Below, piece after piece: positions 7,698-15,786 of a stretch of DNA of 64,000 nt; position 1 is the stretch's first letter; the number at the start of each line of letters is the position of its first letter. The translations under genes were made by a program, and so were the position numbers. The stretch lies in contig NZ_JNZO01000001.1 of NCBI RefSeq assembly GCF_000717595.1, positions 434,001 to 498,000 on the forward strand, written 5' to 3'. Under the pieces are notes generated by a model. It was not told the DNA's origin. It did no database searches and saw nothing but the letters and a program-made list of their open reading frames with translations. This stretch comes from Streptomyces flavochromogenes. GTDB lineage: Bacteria; Actinomycetota; Actinomycetes; Streptomycetales; Streptomycetaceae.

Positions 7698-9050
7698 TCA
7701 GTGGACGACGGGGGCCGCTGCGCCCGGTGACTCCGGGACGCCGAGCCGCTCGGCGTCCCTTTCAGGGCGCATGAAGCACGCCGCCAGGAGGCCGGTGAAC
7801 AGCAACAGGGCCGCCGTGACGAGCCAGCCGTTCTCGTAGCCGGCCGTGGCCGTCGCCGCGCTGTCCACGATCCGGCCGAGGACCAGGGGCGAGACGATGC
7901 CGCCGAGGGCGAAGACCGCCACCAGGGCGCCGAGGACGACGCCGCGCTGCGAGGGCGGTGTGATGCGGGCGATGGCCGTCTGCGCGGCAGTGATCATGAC
8001 CAGGGCGACCGCCATCGGGCCGAACATCATCGGGACCTTGATCCACAGCGTGTCGACGGTGGCGAACACGGTCACCGCGCCCGCCGAGGCCACCAGGAGC
8101 AGACCGGCGCCGGCACCGGCCGGCAGCCTTCCGCCCGTTCCGCGCAGAGCGGCTCGGCGGGCCAGCAACCCGTGCGCCAGGAGGACCGCGCCGTTGGCCA
8201 CGGCTCCCCCGCCGACCGCGGCGGCGGCCCGGTCGAGGTCCCAGCCCACCACGGTCTGGAGATAGTCCGGCAGCCAGGTGAGTTTGGCGCTCATCACCCA
8301 ATAGGCGGCGAACGCGCCCAGTGCCGCCGTGACGAAAGTGCCGGAGAGGAAGACGGCGCGCAGCGGTACGTCCGCGGCCCCCGAGCTCCCCTCCGTAGAA
8401 CGCGCGTCACGGCCCACCGGCGGGGCCAGCGGCCCCTCCTTGCCCTTGACCCTCCACACCGCCACCCACAGCAGGCCCGCGAGCCCGGCCGCCCCGAACG
8501 CCCAGCGCCAGCCGAAGTGGGAGATCACCGCACCGAGGGTGGGCGCCGCCACCGCCACCCCCGCCGCCGCGCCCACCATGAGGATGGCCGTCGGCAGCGT
8601 GCGCTCACGCTGCTCGAACCAACCGTGGACGTGATGGACCGCGACCGGGGCCGAGGGCCCTTCGGCGAAGCCGAGCAACACCCTGGTGGCGATCAGCGTC
8701 GCGAAGCCCGCCCCACCCCAGAGCATCGGCAGCTGGGCGGCGGCCCACAGCACGCCCATCACCAGGAGCAGCACCGACGTGCGCACCTTGCGGGTCAGGA
8801 ACGAGACGCCCAGCGCGGAGAGCGAGAAGAGGCTGAAGAACGCGGCCTGGGCCGTGCCGAACTCCTGGCGGGTGAGTCCGAACTCCTTCATGATCTCCGG
8901 CCCGGCCAGCCCCAGGACGGCCTTGTCGGCGAAGTTCACCAGCATGAAGACCAGCAGGAGCCAGGTGGTCGCCCATGCCTGCCGGCCACCTGCCCTCGGG
9001 GCCGTCGGGCTCGCGCCCCGCATCATCGCGGTCGCTGCGTCCACGGTCAC
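7698..9050 (-). CDS. MFS transporter
   Basis: A 450-residue major facilitator with twelve predicted hydrophobic helices. The N-terminal half shows LVNFADKAVLGLAGPEIMKE in helix 1 and the cytoplasmic FLTRKVRTSVLLLVMG loop. The ARVLLGF-like region reads TRVLLGFAEGPSAPVAVHHV, as in the anion/cation symporter (sugar-acid/phthalate) branch. A basic loop (residues about 205-235) joins the halves. GTG 9050 overlaps the TGA of the upstream metallo-beta-lactamase gene by 4 bp (GTGA), implying translational coupling. The gene probably imports the substrate processed by that enzyme, or exports its product; neither is identified. Confidence 0.88.
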   Translation of the reverse strand: MTVDAATAMMRGASPTAPRAGGRQAWATTWLLLVFMLVNFADKAVLGLAGPEIMKEFGLTRQEFGTAQAAFFSLFSLSALGVSFLTRKVRTSVLLLVMGVLWAAAQLPMLWGGAGFATLIATRVLLGFAEGPSAPVAVHHVHGWFEQRERTLPTAILMVGAAAGVAVAAPTLGAVISHFGWRWAFGAAGLAGLLWVAVWRVKGKEGPLAPPVGRDARSTEGSSGAADVPLRAVFLSGTFVTAALGAFAAYWVMSAKLTWLPDYLQTVVGWDLDRAAAAVGGGAVANGAVLLAHGLLARRAALRGTGGRLPAGAGAGLLLVASAGAVTVFATVDTLWIKVPMMFGPMAVALVMITAAQTAIARITPPSQRGVVLGALVAVFALGGIVSPLVLGRIVDSAATATAGYENGWLVTAALLLFTGLLAACFMRPERDAERLGVPESPGAAAPVVH

Positions 9051-10459
9051 ACCCCTTGCTCTGCGATGTCGTCCATGGCGGCGGCGCAGCCGCAGCTGTC
9101 GTCGTCGACGACGCCCACGCTGATGACGCCCGCGGCTCGTCGCCGCCCTTCGTCGCTGCGTGTCAGCTCGGTGGCGACGTCGGTGCCCTCCGCCACGGCG
9201 GCGGACTCCGCGGCGGCCCAGTTGAAGACGCCGCGCGCCATCGTCGAGGTCTCCGCCGCTGCCCGACGGGTGAAGACCTCGGCCCGGATCCGGGCCACGT
9301 CGGGGTCGGTGGGTGCGGCCAACGCGGCGGTCTCGGCCAGGTGCGTCGCGAGACGCAGCTCGCCGCGGGCGAGCAGCCGCCCGGCCCGGTCCGCGAGCGC
9401 CCGAGCGCCGCCGGCGGCCTCGGCGAGTTCGGCGGCCAGCGCGGCTTCGGGGGCCGGCTTGAGGTTGGCGGGGTTCTGGTCGTACCAGCCGCCCCACAGT
9501 CGCCACAGGTTCCGTACGACGAACTCCGGCTCGTCGTACGCGGGGTGCAGATACGGCTTGTCCAGCAGGCCGGGCGGGACCTTCACGCCGTGCAGCACCT
9601 CGTCGAGGCGGGCGCCGGCATTCATCAGGTCCCGGGTCTGGGTGCACAGGGATTCGAGCAGTTCCGCCGTGTCGCCGAGGGCCAGGCGGATGCGGCCGGC
9701 GCCGAGGATCGGCACGCCGTGTCCGGGGAGCAGGACCTCGGCGCCGAGCTCCTGCATGGCGCGCAAGGCGGCCGCCCACTCCACCGGGTAGCGCTGCACC
9801 TTCTGCGGGTTGCCGGCGTTGGGCGAGTTCCAGATGAACAGGTCGCCGGTGCACAGGGTCTTCAGCTCCGGGATCCACAGGTAGGTGTGGTCGTCCGTCT
9901 CGCCGCGGGCGTGCACCAGCTCGAAGGTCAGCTCTCCCCTGCGCAGGGTCAGCCGGTCGCGGTAGGTGGTGTCCGGGTAGCGGTACTCCGTCGGCCAGTT
10001 CAGGGAGGGCACGCCGAACTGGCGTCGGTTGATCCAGGTGTTGTAGCCGGCGGTCTCCCGGTAGCGGTCGAAGCGGGCCGCCACCGCCTCGTGCGCGACG
10101 ACTTCCGGGAGCGCCGTGCCGGCGTCGGCGGCCTCCTGGTCGAAGGGGCCCACACCGAAGACGTGGTCCACGTGACCGTGGGTGTACACCATGGTGGTCA
10201 CCGGCGCCCGGGAGCGGCTGCGCACCGCGTCGTACAGCTGGGACGCCGTACGGAAGTCGCCCGAATCGACCAGCACCAGCCCGTCCCCAGTGTCGAACAC
10301 CGCTACGTTCGCGAAGGCCGGGAAGAAGCCGGTCCGCTCGGCGACCCGCACGAGTCCGCCGCCGGCGAACTCCCCCGTGAAGTGGGCCAGCAGAGACTCC
10401 TCCCCGCGCCAGACCCGGTCCGCGTACTCCATGTAACCGCTGGAGTTGTGTTCCGTCAT
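9047..10459 (-). CDS. Alkylsulfatase-like metallo-beta-lactamase-fold hydrolase
   Basis: A 470-residue cytoplasmic metallohydrolase. The MBL zinc motif THGHVDH is at residues 93-99, with further likely ligands at CTGDLF (Asp206) and LLPGHG (His247). After the MBL domain, residues about 300-350 (PYLHPAYDEPEFVVRNLWR, then WGGWYDQNPANL) match the dimerisation domain of the SdsA1/alkyl sulfatase group, followed by a helical region. The C-terminal tail DDDSCGCAAAMDD is unusual. ATG 10459 is chosen over an upstream in-frame codon because GAGGAG lies 8 bp before it. It is first in an operon with the MFS gene and divergent from the PucR regulator. Hydrolysis of an alkyl sulfate or similar ester is plausible, not proven. 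Confidence 0.82.
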   Translation of the reverse strand: MTEHNSSGYMEYADRVWRGEESLLAHFTGEFAGGGLVRVAERTGFFPAFANVAVFDTGDGLVLVDSGDFRTASQLYDAVRSRSRAPVTTMVYTHGHVDHVFGVGPFDQEAADAGTALPEVVAHEAVAARFDRYRETAGYNTWINRRQFGVPSLNWPTEYRYPDTTYRDRLTLRRGELTFELVHARGETDDHTYLWIPELKTLCTGDLFIWNSPNAGNPQKVQRYPVEWAAALRAMQELGAEVLLPGHGVPILGAGRIRLALGDTAELLESLCTQTRDLMNAGARLDEVLHGVKVPPGLLDKPYLHPAYDEPEFVVRNLWRLWGGWYDQNPANLKPAPEAALAAELAEAAGGARALADRAGRLLARGELRLATHLAETAALAAPTDPDVARIRAEVFTRRAAAETSTMARGVFNWAAAESAAVAEGTDVATELTRSDEGRRRAAGVISVGVVDDDSCGCAAAMDDIAEQGV

Positions 10460-10594
10460 AGTTTCCGGCTCCTCGCACGTCACCCCGGGGAGCGCGTCCC
10501 GCGCCTCCCGTGTGGCCCTCTGGTGTCTGTAGAGTCTGCGTCGGAGGCTGGCGGGGGGATATCCGCAGCCTTCACAGTCGTTCACGCCCTGTGT

Positions 10595-10608
10595 TGTGAT
10601 CCGTCACA
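10595..10608. promoter_or_regulatory. Inverted repeat TGTGA-N4-TCACA in divergent promoter region
   Basis: TGTGATCCGTCACA lies in the 169-bp gap between the divergent MBL gene and pucR-like gene, 21 bp before the chosen regulator start. It is a plausible autoregulatory or shared operator. No clear -35/-10 pair was identified with certainty. Confidence 0.4.
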
Positions 10609-10628
10609 TCTCCCCGGGAGGAGCATCG

Positions 10629-11867
10629 GTGCCGAGCACCCCGCCGTCCGCACCCGACGACGGCCGTCCCGCCCTCTCGCCCGCGGCCCGGGCGCTCGCC
10701 GCCCGGTGCGAGGGCCGCGTCAACGAGCTCGCCCGCCGCATGGCCCGTGAATCGTTCGAGCGGCTGCCCGGATACAGCGAACTCCCCACCGACGTGAAGG
10801 ACGTGGAGGTCGCCGCGACGGTCCGGCACGGGCTGCGCCTCTTCCTGCACCGCGTACGCGACGGGCGGAACGACGCCGGGGACTACCGCCTCTTCCGGGA
10901 ACGCGCCGCCCAGCGCGCCGACGAGGGGATGCCCCTGCACACCCTGCTGCGCAGCCACTCCACCGCCGTCCACGTGCTCTGGCAGGCCCTCAGGGACGAG
11001 ACCGCGGTCGGAGAGGAAGGCGCGCTCCTGGAACTCGTCGACCTCCTCCTCCGCAGCCACGAGGCCGTCATCGGAGCCGTCGCCGAGACCTACCTCGACG
11101 AGCAGGCCGCGCTAGCCGCCGAACGCCGCGAACACCACCGGTCCCTCGTACGGGGCCTGCTGGACGGCTCCCTGCCCCCCGCGCGGGCCTTCGAGGAGCT
11201 GAGACTCGAAGGCCCCACCCTCGTCGTCCACCTGTATGTTCCGTGCGAGCGGGATCCCGATGCCTCGGCCGTGGCGGAGCGCCGCCGGACGCGCCGCGTC
11301 CAGACCGTCCTGGACCGCACCTTCGACGCGGGGGCCGCGTCCCTGCTCGGCGCCGACGGCGGACACGTGATCGCCCCTCGGCGGCCGGACGACACCGACG
11401 GCGTCCGTGCCTGCGAGGAGCTGACCGTGCGGCTCCGGCAGGCCTGCGGAGACGACGTCCGCGTGGCCGCGGTCACCGCCGCCACCCCCCGGGACGTGCC
11501 GACCGCCGCACGCACCGCCACCGACATCGTCCGGGTCGCCCGCGCCTGCGGACGACCCGCCGGCGTGCACCGCATGGACGACGTCCTGCTGGAGTACCAC
11601 CTCTCCCGACACGACGAGAGCAGCGACCGCATCGCCGCTCTCCTCGATCCCCTCGGCGCCCGGCCCGAACTCATCGAGACCCTGCGCGTCCACATCGAGC
11701 ACCGCCACGAACGGCGCAGCACCGCGCACCGGCTCGGGTTGCACCCCAACACCGTGGACAACCGGCTGGCGAGAATCACCGAGCTCACCGGCCTCGACAT
11801 CGCCTCCCCCCGCGGAAACGCCCTGGCCCTGGCCGCCCTGCTCCTGCGCGACGACGCTCCCCGGTGA
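10629..11867 (+). CDS. PucR family helix-turn-helix transcriptional regulator
   Basis: A 412-residue regulator. The C-terminal PucR HTH domain is clear: LIETLRVHIEHRHERRSTAH (about 358-377) followed by RLGLHPNTVDNRLARITEL, a recognition-helix pattern with the family motif HPNTVxxRL. The middle GGDEF-like region has lost catalytic residues, as is normal in this family. GTG 10629 is preferred to the GTG 33 bp upstream because GGGAGGAG precedes it. It is transcribed away from the MBL-MFS operon, so it probably controls that operon and itself. The effector is likely a small metabolite linked to the hydrolase substrate. Confidence 0.88.
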   Translation: MPSTPPSAPDDGRPALSPAARALAARCEGRVNELARRMARESFERLPGYSELPTDVKDVEVAATVRHGLRLFLHRVRDGRNDAGDYRLFRERAAQRADEGMPLHTLLRSHSTAVHVLWQALRDETAVGEEGALLELVDLLLRSHEAVIGAVAETYLDEQAALAAERREHHRSLVRGLLDGSLPPARAFEELRLEGPTLVVHLYVPCERDPDASAVAERRRTRRVQTVLDRTFDAGAASLLGADGGHVIAPRRPDDTDGVRACEELTVRLRQACGDDVRVAAVTAATPRDVPTAARTATDIVRVARACGRPAGVHRMDDVLLEYHLSRHDESSDRIAALLDPLGARPELIETLRVHIEHRHERRSTAHRLGLHPNTVDNRLARITELTGLDIASPRGNALALAALLLRDDAPR

Positions 11868-12020
11868 CCCTAGCGGGCGCGGGGATCGCGGTCGCGCGTG
11901 ACGGAGGCGGTGCCGCGGCCGGGTCCACCGGGTTCGACACTCCCTCCCCGTAGAGGCCTCGCCCGTACACACGCCGAAACCGGCGCCCCGATCAGGACCG
12001 GGACGCCGGCGCGGCGCGCG

Positions 12021-15000
12021 TCAGCGTACGGGGATCGCCCGCGGAAGGGACAGGTCGAGCGAACCGCCCGCGCTGTCCCGCGCGGTCAGCCGCAGCCCGA
12101 GGAATCCGCCGGACACCAGCGAGGACGGCGGGGCCATCACGTGGTAGCGCCCGCCGTGGCCGCCGAGCGCCGGGGTCGGTGTCCAGGTCTCGCCGCCGTC
12201 GGCGGTGACCCAGGCGCGGACGTCGTCGAGCCGGCCCTGGGCGCCGGTGAGCTGTGCCGTCACGTCGAGGAGGCGGCCGGGACGGGCCCGGTTGAGGTCG
12301 TCGAGCGGGGCGTCGAAGGTCGCGTTCAGCAGCCCGACCGGGGTGGCCTCGGTGCTCGCACCGCCGCCCGCGGAGAACTTCCAGGTGGCGGTCCCTTCTC
12401 CGCCCATGGGGAAGACGCCCTGCGAGGTGAAGGAGCGCGTCAGCTCGTACGAGGCCGGGCCGGCGTCCGTGAACGTCTCGTCGATCGTGCTGCCCTTGTC
12501 CGCGACGAGGACGCCGTCGCGGTACAGGCGGGTGGTGGAGGACCAGCGCTGGGGGACGTTGAAGTCACCGTACGTGCCGCTCCGGCCGACCGCGTTGACA
12601 CTGTCCTTGAACGCCAGCTGGAGCCGCGCGCCGGTGACCTGTCCACCGGCGGCCATCGAGAGGGGGCCCTCGAAGTAGGTGGCCCTGGTGGTACGGCCCG
12701 GGGTGTAGGTGAACTTCTGGGGGGTGTAGTCCATCACCACGTTCGCGACACGGCGGTAGCTGAAGCGCAGCCAGGCGACGCCCTGCGCGGTGATGTACTC
12801 GACCCGGGAGCGAGGCACGGTGAGACCGGAGGGAGAGGTGACGTTCAGGTCGGTCAGGCCGGTGCCGTACGGGGTGCTGCCTTCCTGATACCGGAGGCTC
12901 TCGTTCATGCCTCGGTGGGTGGTCCTCACCTTCGCGAGCTTCTCGATGTCCAGGTCCGTCAGGGCGTGCCGGGGGTCGGCGGGCACGTTGTCGGCCGTGA
13001 ACGCCAGGTCGTACAGCGCGGAGCTGTCACCCGCGTAGTGGTCGCTCCGGGCGTCGGCGAGCCGCCAGTGCTCGTTGAACAGGACGGTGCCGAGGTGGGC
13101 GTCGGTGGTGGGGGTGATCCACAGGGCGTCGGTGCCGAAGGCCCCGTAGGCGCCGCCGACCACGATGGTGCGGGTCAGCGCGTACTTTCCGTCGTCGGTG
13201 CCGCGCCGCACGTTGGCCGTCAGGGACTCCTGCCGGGTGTCGCGGCCCTTCACGGAGGCGTTCCAGGGCCGGCTGGTGCGGGCGTCGAAGACGACGGCGT
13301 CCTGGTCGGCCGCCACGTCGGCGCTGACGACGGCGAGCTGGTTGACCCCGTCCGTCCGCATGGAGAGGGAGGCGAGGCCGATGTAGCGGCCGTCGGGAAC
13401 CCGGACGGTCGCGGTCCCGCCGGTGCCGATGGGGAAGGTGTACGTGCTGCCGTTGTCCGTGTTCAGTAGGGACACCTGGCCCGCGGTGGGGTTGCCGGCG
13501 CGGTCGAGATTGCTGACGGTGAGGTTCTTGGCCCGGTCCAGGACCAGCGGTATCCGAAGTCCGCCGGTGCCGCCGGTGGCCGTGAGCGCCCCGGAGTACG
13601 CCCCGGTCGGGGTGCCGTCGGCGTTCACGGTGAGGGTGGCCTTCGTGGCACCGCCGGCGGGGAGTTCGACGTGGGACGGGGAGACAGTGATCATGCCGGC
13701 CGGGGTCTGCGCGCCGGCGGTGGCCAGGGTGGCGCCGAGGTCGAGCGTGGCCGCCGCCTCACCGGTGTTGGTCAGTTCGACGGTGCGGGTGATCGGTCCG
13801 CCGTCGGCCCCCGCCTTGCCGAAGTCGACCGCGCCGGTGTCGGCCACGACGGTCTGCCTCAGCGCCGCGTCGAGATTCATGACGCCGCTGCCCACCTCGT
13901 GGACGCCCTGGTTCGCGGCCGGTGCGGTCGCCGTGGACATCAGGGTGTGCTTGAGCCGGTCGGCCGACCAGTCGGGGTGTTCCTGGGCGAGCACGGCGGC
14001 GGCTCCCGCCACGTGCGGGGCGGCCATCGACGTACCCGAGAGGGCGGTGTAGCGGGGGTCGGACTGGATGGTGCCGATGGCGACGCCCGTGGCGCGGGCG
14101 GCGACGACGTTGACGCCGGGGGCCGCGATCTCGGGCTTCACGGTGCCGTTGAAGGACGGGCCGCGCGAGGAGAACGACGCGGTGCCGCCGATGAAGTCGA
14201 CGGCGGCGACGGAGAGGGCGTGCGGGGCGATGGAGGGCGCCGAGACCGTGGAGACGCCTGGGCCCTTGTTGCCCGCGGACACCACGAAGAGGGTGTCGGA
14301 GGCGGTCGCCAGGCCCTCCAGGGCCGTGGTCACCGCGTCCGCGCCGTTGGTCGCGCCGCTGCCCAGTGACATGTTGACGACCTTCGCGCCCTGCGCGACC
14401 GCCCACTCCATGCCCGCGATGACCTGCGAGTCGGAGCCGGATCCGTCGTCGCCGAGGACCTTGCCGACGATCAGATCGGCGTCGTAGGCCACACCGGAGC
14501 GAACGCCTGGGGCACCCGTCCCGCTGCCCGCCACGGTGGCGGCGACGTGCGTGCCGTGTCCCACCTTGTCCAGGACGCCGCCGCTGCCGGTGAAGTCGGC
14601 GGTGGCGCTGATGCGGCCTTCGAGGTCGGGGTGGGTCTGGTCGGCGCCCGTGTCGAGGACCGCCACCTTGACACCCTTGCCGGTACGTCCGGCCGCCCAC
14701 GCCTTGTCCGCGCCGACCTGGGTGAGGTTGCGGTCCAGGGCGTCGGCCTTCACCTTGCCGTCGAGCCAGATGCGGCTGATGCCCTTGAGCTCGCCGGCGT
14801 CGGCGCCGAGGACGCGCGGCGCCGTGCCGCCCGCGGCGGGGGTCGCGTCCGCGAGTTCCCTGCCGACCCGGTCCGCCTCGTTCTTGTCGAGGACGGCGGT
14901 ACGGGCGTGCAGGGTGGCGAACTTCCGCTTGGCCGGCAGCAGTCCATCGGCCTTCAGTGCCTCGGGCTCGGCGGTGGCCGCGTGCTGCACGATCAGCGGC

Positions 15001-15392
15001 AGGGAGTCGCGGTGCGCGTCGTCGAAGCCGTCGCGGATCAGCGCGCTGACGTTGAAGAGCTCGGGATCGAGGACCGTGCCGACCTGGCCGATGACGTCAC
15101 TGGGATAGAAGTACGCGTCGCCGCCGTCGTCGCTGCGGGTGAGGATCCGGCCGGGTGCCGCGCCCTCCGGCGGGACGGCGGTGTACGACGTCGTCCCGTC
15201 GGGGGCGGTGGCCACGGTGATCCGGTCACCGGTGATGAGGGTGACGGATGCGGAACGGGCCGGAACCTCGGTCAGGGCCGGGGTGGCGACAGTAGTCTCG
15301 GGCGTCGGTGTGGCAGCTGCTCCGAGCGGCTGCGCGCAGAGCAGGGAAGTGGCGAGTACCAGGGTCAGTTGCGCGCGATAGCGGCGTCTCAC
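12021..15392 (-). CDS. Secreted S8 subtilisin-like serine peptidase (subtilase 1)
   Basis: Predicted 1123-residue secreted peptidase. GTG 15392 overlaps the upstream TGA by 4 bp and yields a signal peptide (RRRYRAQ, hydrophobic core to residue 26, AAA). The propeptide covers about 30-230. The catalytic triad is Asp247 (VAVLDTG), His279 (GHGTH) and Ser455 (SGTSMA), with the oxyanion Asn in SAGNKGP. A conserved AYFYP/ELFNV block in the prodomain is shared with the other large subtilases here. Beta-rich repeats follow from about 530 to the end, probably Fn3/NEW3-like domains; no PA domain was recognised. It is translationally coupled to a TusA-like gene, driven by a class A promoter, and lies downstream of a BTAD regulator. 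Its substrate is unknown. Confidence 0.92.
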   Translation of the reverse strand: MRRRYRAQLTLVLATSLLCAQPLGAAATPTPETTVATPALTEVPARSASVTLITGDRITVATAPDGTTSYTAVPPEGAAPGRILTRSDDGGDAYFYPSDVIGQVGTVLDPELFNVSALIRDGFDDAHRDSLPLIVQHAATAEPEALKADGLLPAKRKFATLHARTAVLDKNEADRVGRELADATPAAGGTAPRVLGADAGELKGISRIWLDGKVKADALDRNLTQVGADKAWAAGRTGKGVKVAVLDTGADQTHPDLEGRISATADFTGSGGVLDKVGHGTHVAATVAGSGTGAPGVRSGVAYDADLIVGKVLGDDGSGSDSQVIAGMEWAVAQGAKVVNMSLGSGATNGADAVTTALEGLATASDTLFVVSAGNKGPGVSTVSAPSIAPHALSVAAVDFIGGTASFSSRGPSFNGTVKPEIAAPGVNVVAARATGVAIGTIQSDPRYTALSGTSMAAPHVAGAAAVLAQEHPDWSADRLKHTLMSTATAPAANQGVHEVGSGVMNLDAALRQTVVADTGAVDFGKAGADGGPITRTVELTNTGEAAATLDLGATLATAGAQTPAGMITVSPSHVELPAGGATKATLTVNADGTPTGAYSGALTATGGTGGLRIPLVLDRAKNLTVSNLDRAGNPTAGQVSLLNTDNGSTYTFPIGTGGTATVRVPDGRYIGLASLSMRTDGVNQLAVVSADVAADQDAVVFDARTSRPWNASVKGRDTRQESLTANVRRGTDDGKYALTRTIVVGGAYGAFGTDALWITPTTDAHLGTVLFNEHWRLADARSDHYAGDSSALYDLAFTADNVPADPRHALTDLDIEKLAKVRTTHRGMNESLRYQEGSTPYGTGLTDLNVTSPSGLTVPRSRVEYITAQGVAWLRFSYRRVANVVMDYTPQKFTYTPGRTTRATYFEGPLSMAAGGQVTGARLQLAFKDSVNAVGRSGTYGDFNVPQRWSSTTRLYRDGVLVADKGSTIDETFTDAGPASYELTRSFTSQGVFPMGGEGTATWKFSAGGGASTEATPVGLLNATFDAPLDDLNRARPGRLLDVTAQLTGAQGRLDDVRAWVTADGGETWTPTPALGGHGGRYHVMAPPSSLVSGGFLGLRLTARDSAGGSLDLSLPRAIPVR

Positions 15393-15688
15393 GAGATCTC
15401 CGGAAGGTGGATGGAAGCGACGTGCGGTTCGGTGTCGGCAGGCACGCGCAGCAGGAACGAGGTGGTGTCCGCGGTCTTCTCGGTGGCCAGGAGCGTGCTG
15501 CCGGAGGCGGCGCACCAGCCGGGGAGCGCGGCGCTCACGTGCCGGTCGGCGGTCACCACTTCGAGAAGGCTCTCCGGCGGCAGGTCGTCCAGGCGTCTTT
15601 CGAGCAGTGCCTGTACGCGATGCCACGGCTCACCACCCGCGTCGACGACGGCGGTCACGGTGCCGTCCGCACCGGTCGTGGCATGCAT
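15389..15688 (-). CDS. TusA-like small protein lacking the catalytic cysteine
   Basis: A 99-residue cytoplasmic protein with a TusA/SirA-like outline: a beta strand, a DxxG turn (DAGGEPWHRV, 16-25), helix VQALLERRLDDL, then ESLLEVVTADRHVSAALPGWC and strand SFLLRVP. In sulfurtransferases the turn is followed by a C-P-x-P motif; here Trp-His occupies that position, so persulfide chemistry at the usual site is not possible. The only cysteine (Cys59) is in the third element. ATG 15688 has GGGGAG upstream. The gene overlaps the subtilase gene by 4 bp, so both are made together although one is cytoplasmic and the other secreted. Fold assignment comes from pattern recognition only. Confidence 0.65.
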   Translation of the reverse strand: MHATTGADGTVTAVVDAGGEPWHRVQALLERRLDDLPPESLLEVVTADRHVSAALPGWCAASGSTLLATEKTADTTSFLLRVPADTEPHVASIHLPEIS

Positions 15689-15749
15689 GGGGCTCCCCGC
15701 GTTCGGTCCGGAAGTGGACTGCGCGGTCCGAGACGAGGCCCGCGGGGAG

Positions 15750-15782
15750 AAGCTAGCCAGGGGCCGTTACCCGGCGATTACC
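15750..15782 (-). promoter_or_regulatory. Class A (SARP-type) promoter of the TusA-subtilase operon
   Basis: On the minus strand, GGTAAT (15782-15777) and GGTAAC (15771-15766) form a direct repeat with 11-bp period. After 10 nt comes TAGCTT (15755-15750) as a -10 box, with no recognisable -35. This is the classical arrangement for SARP activators. The element starts 5 bp after the BTAD gene stop, so the operon has its own promoter directly behind its likely regulator. Confidence 0.65.
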
Positions 15783-15786
15783 GTGA

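Noticed and set aside
11987..12013. Imperfect stem-loop between the PucR gene and subtilase 1 as a terminator
   Set aside because: Only a 9-bp stem with a mismatch and a loop in GC-rich sequence. Too weak to list as a feature.
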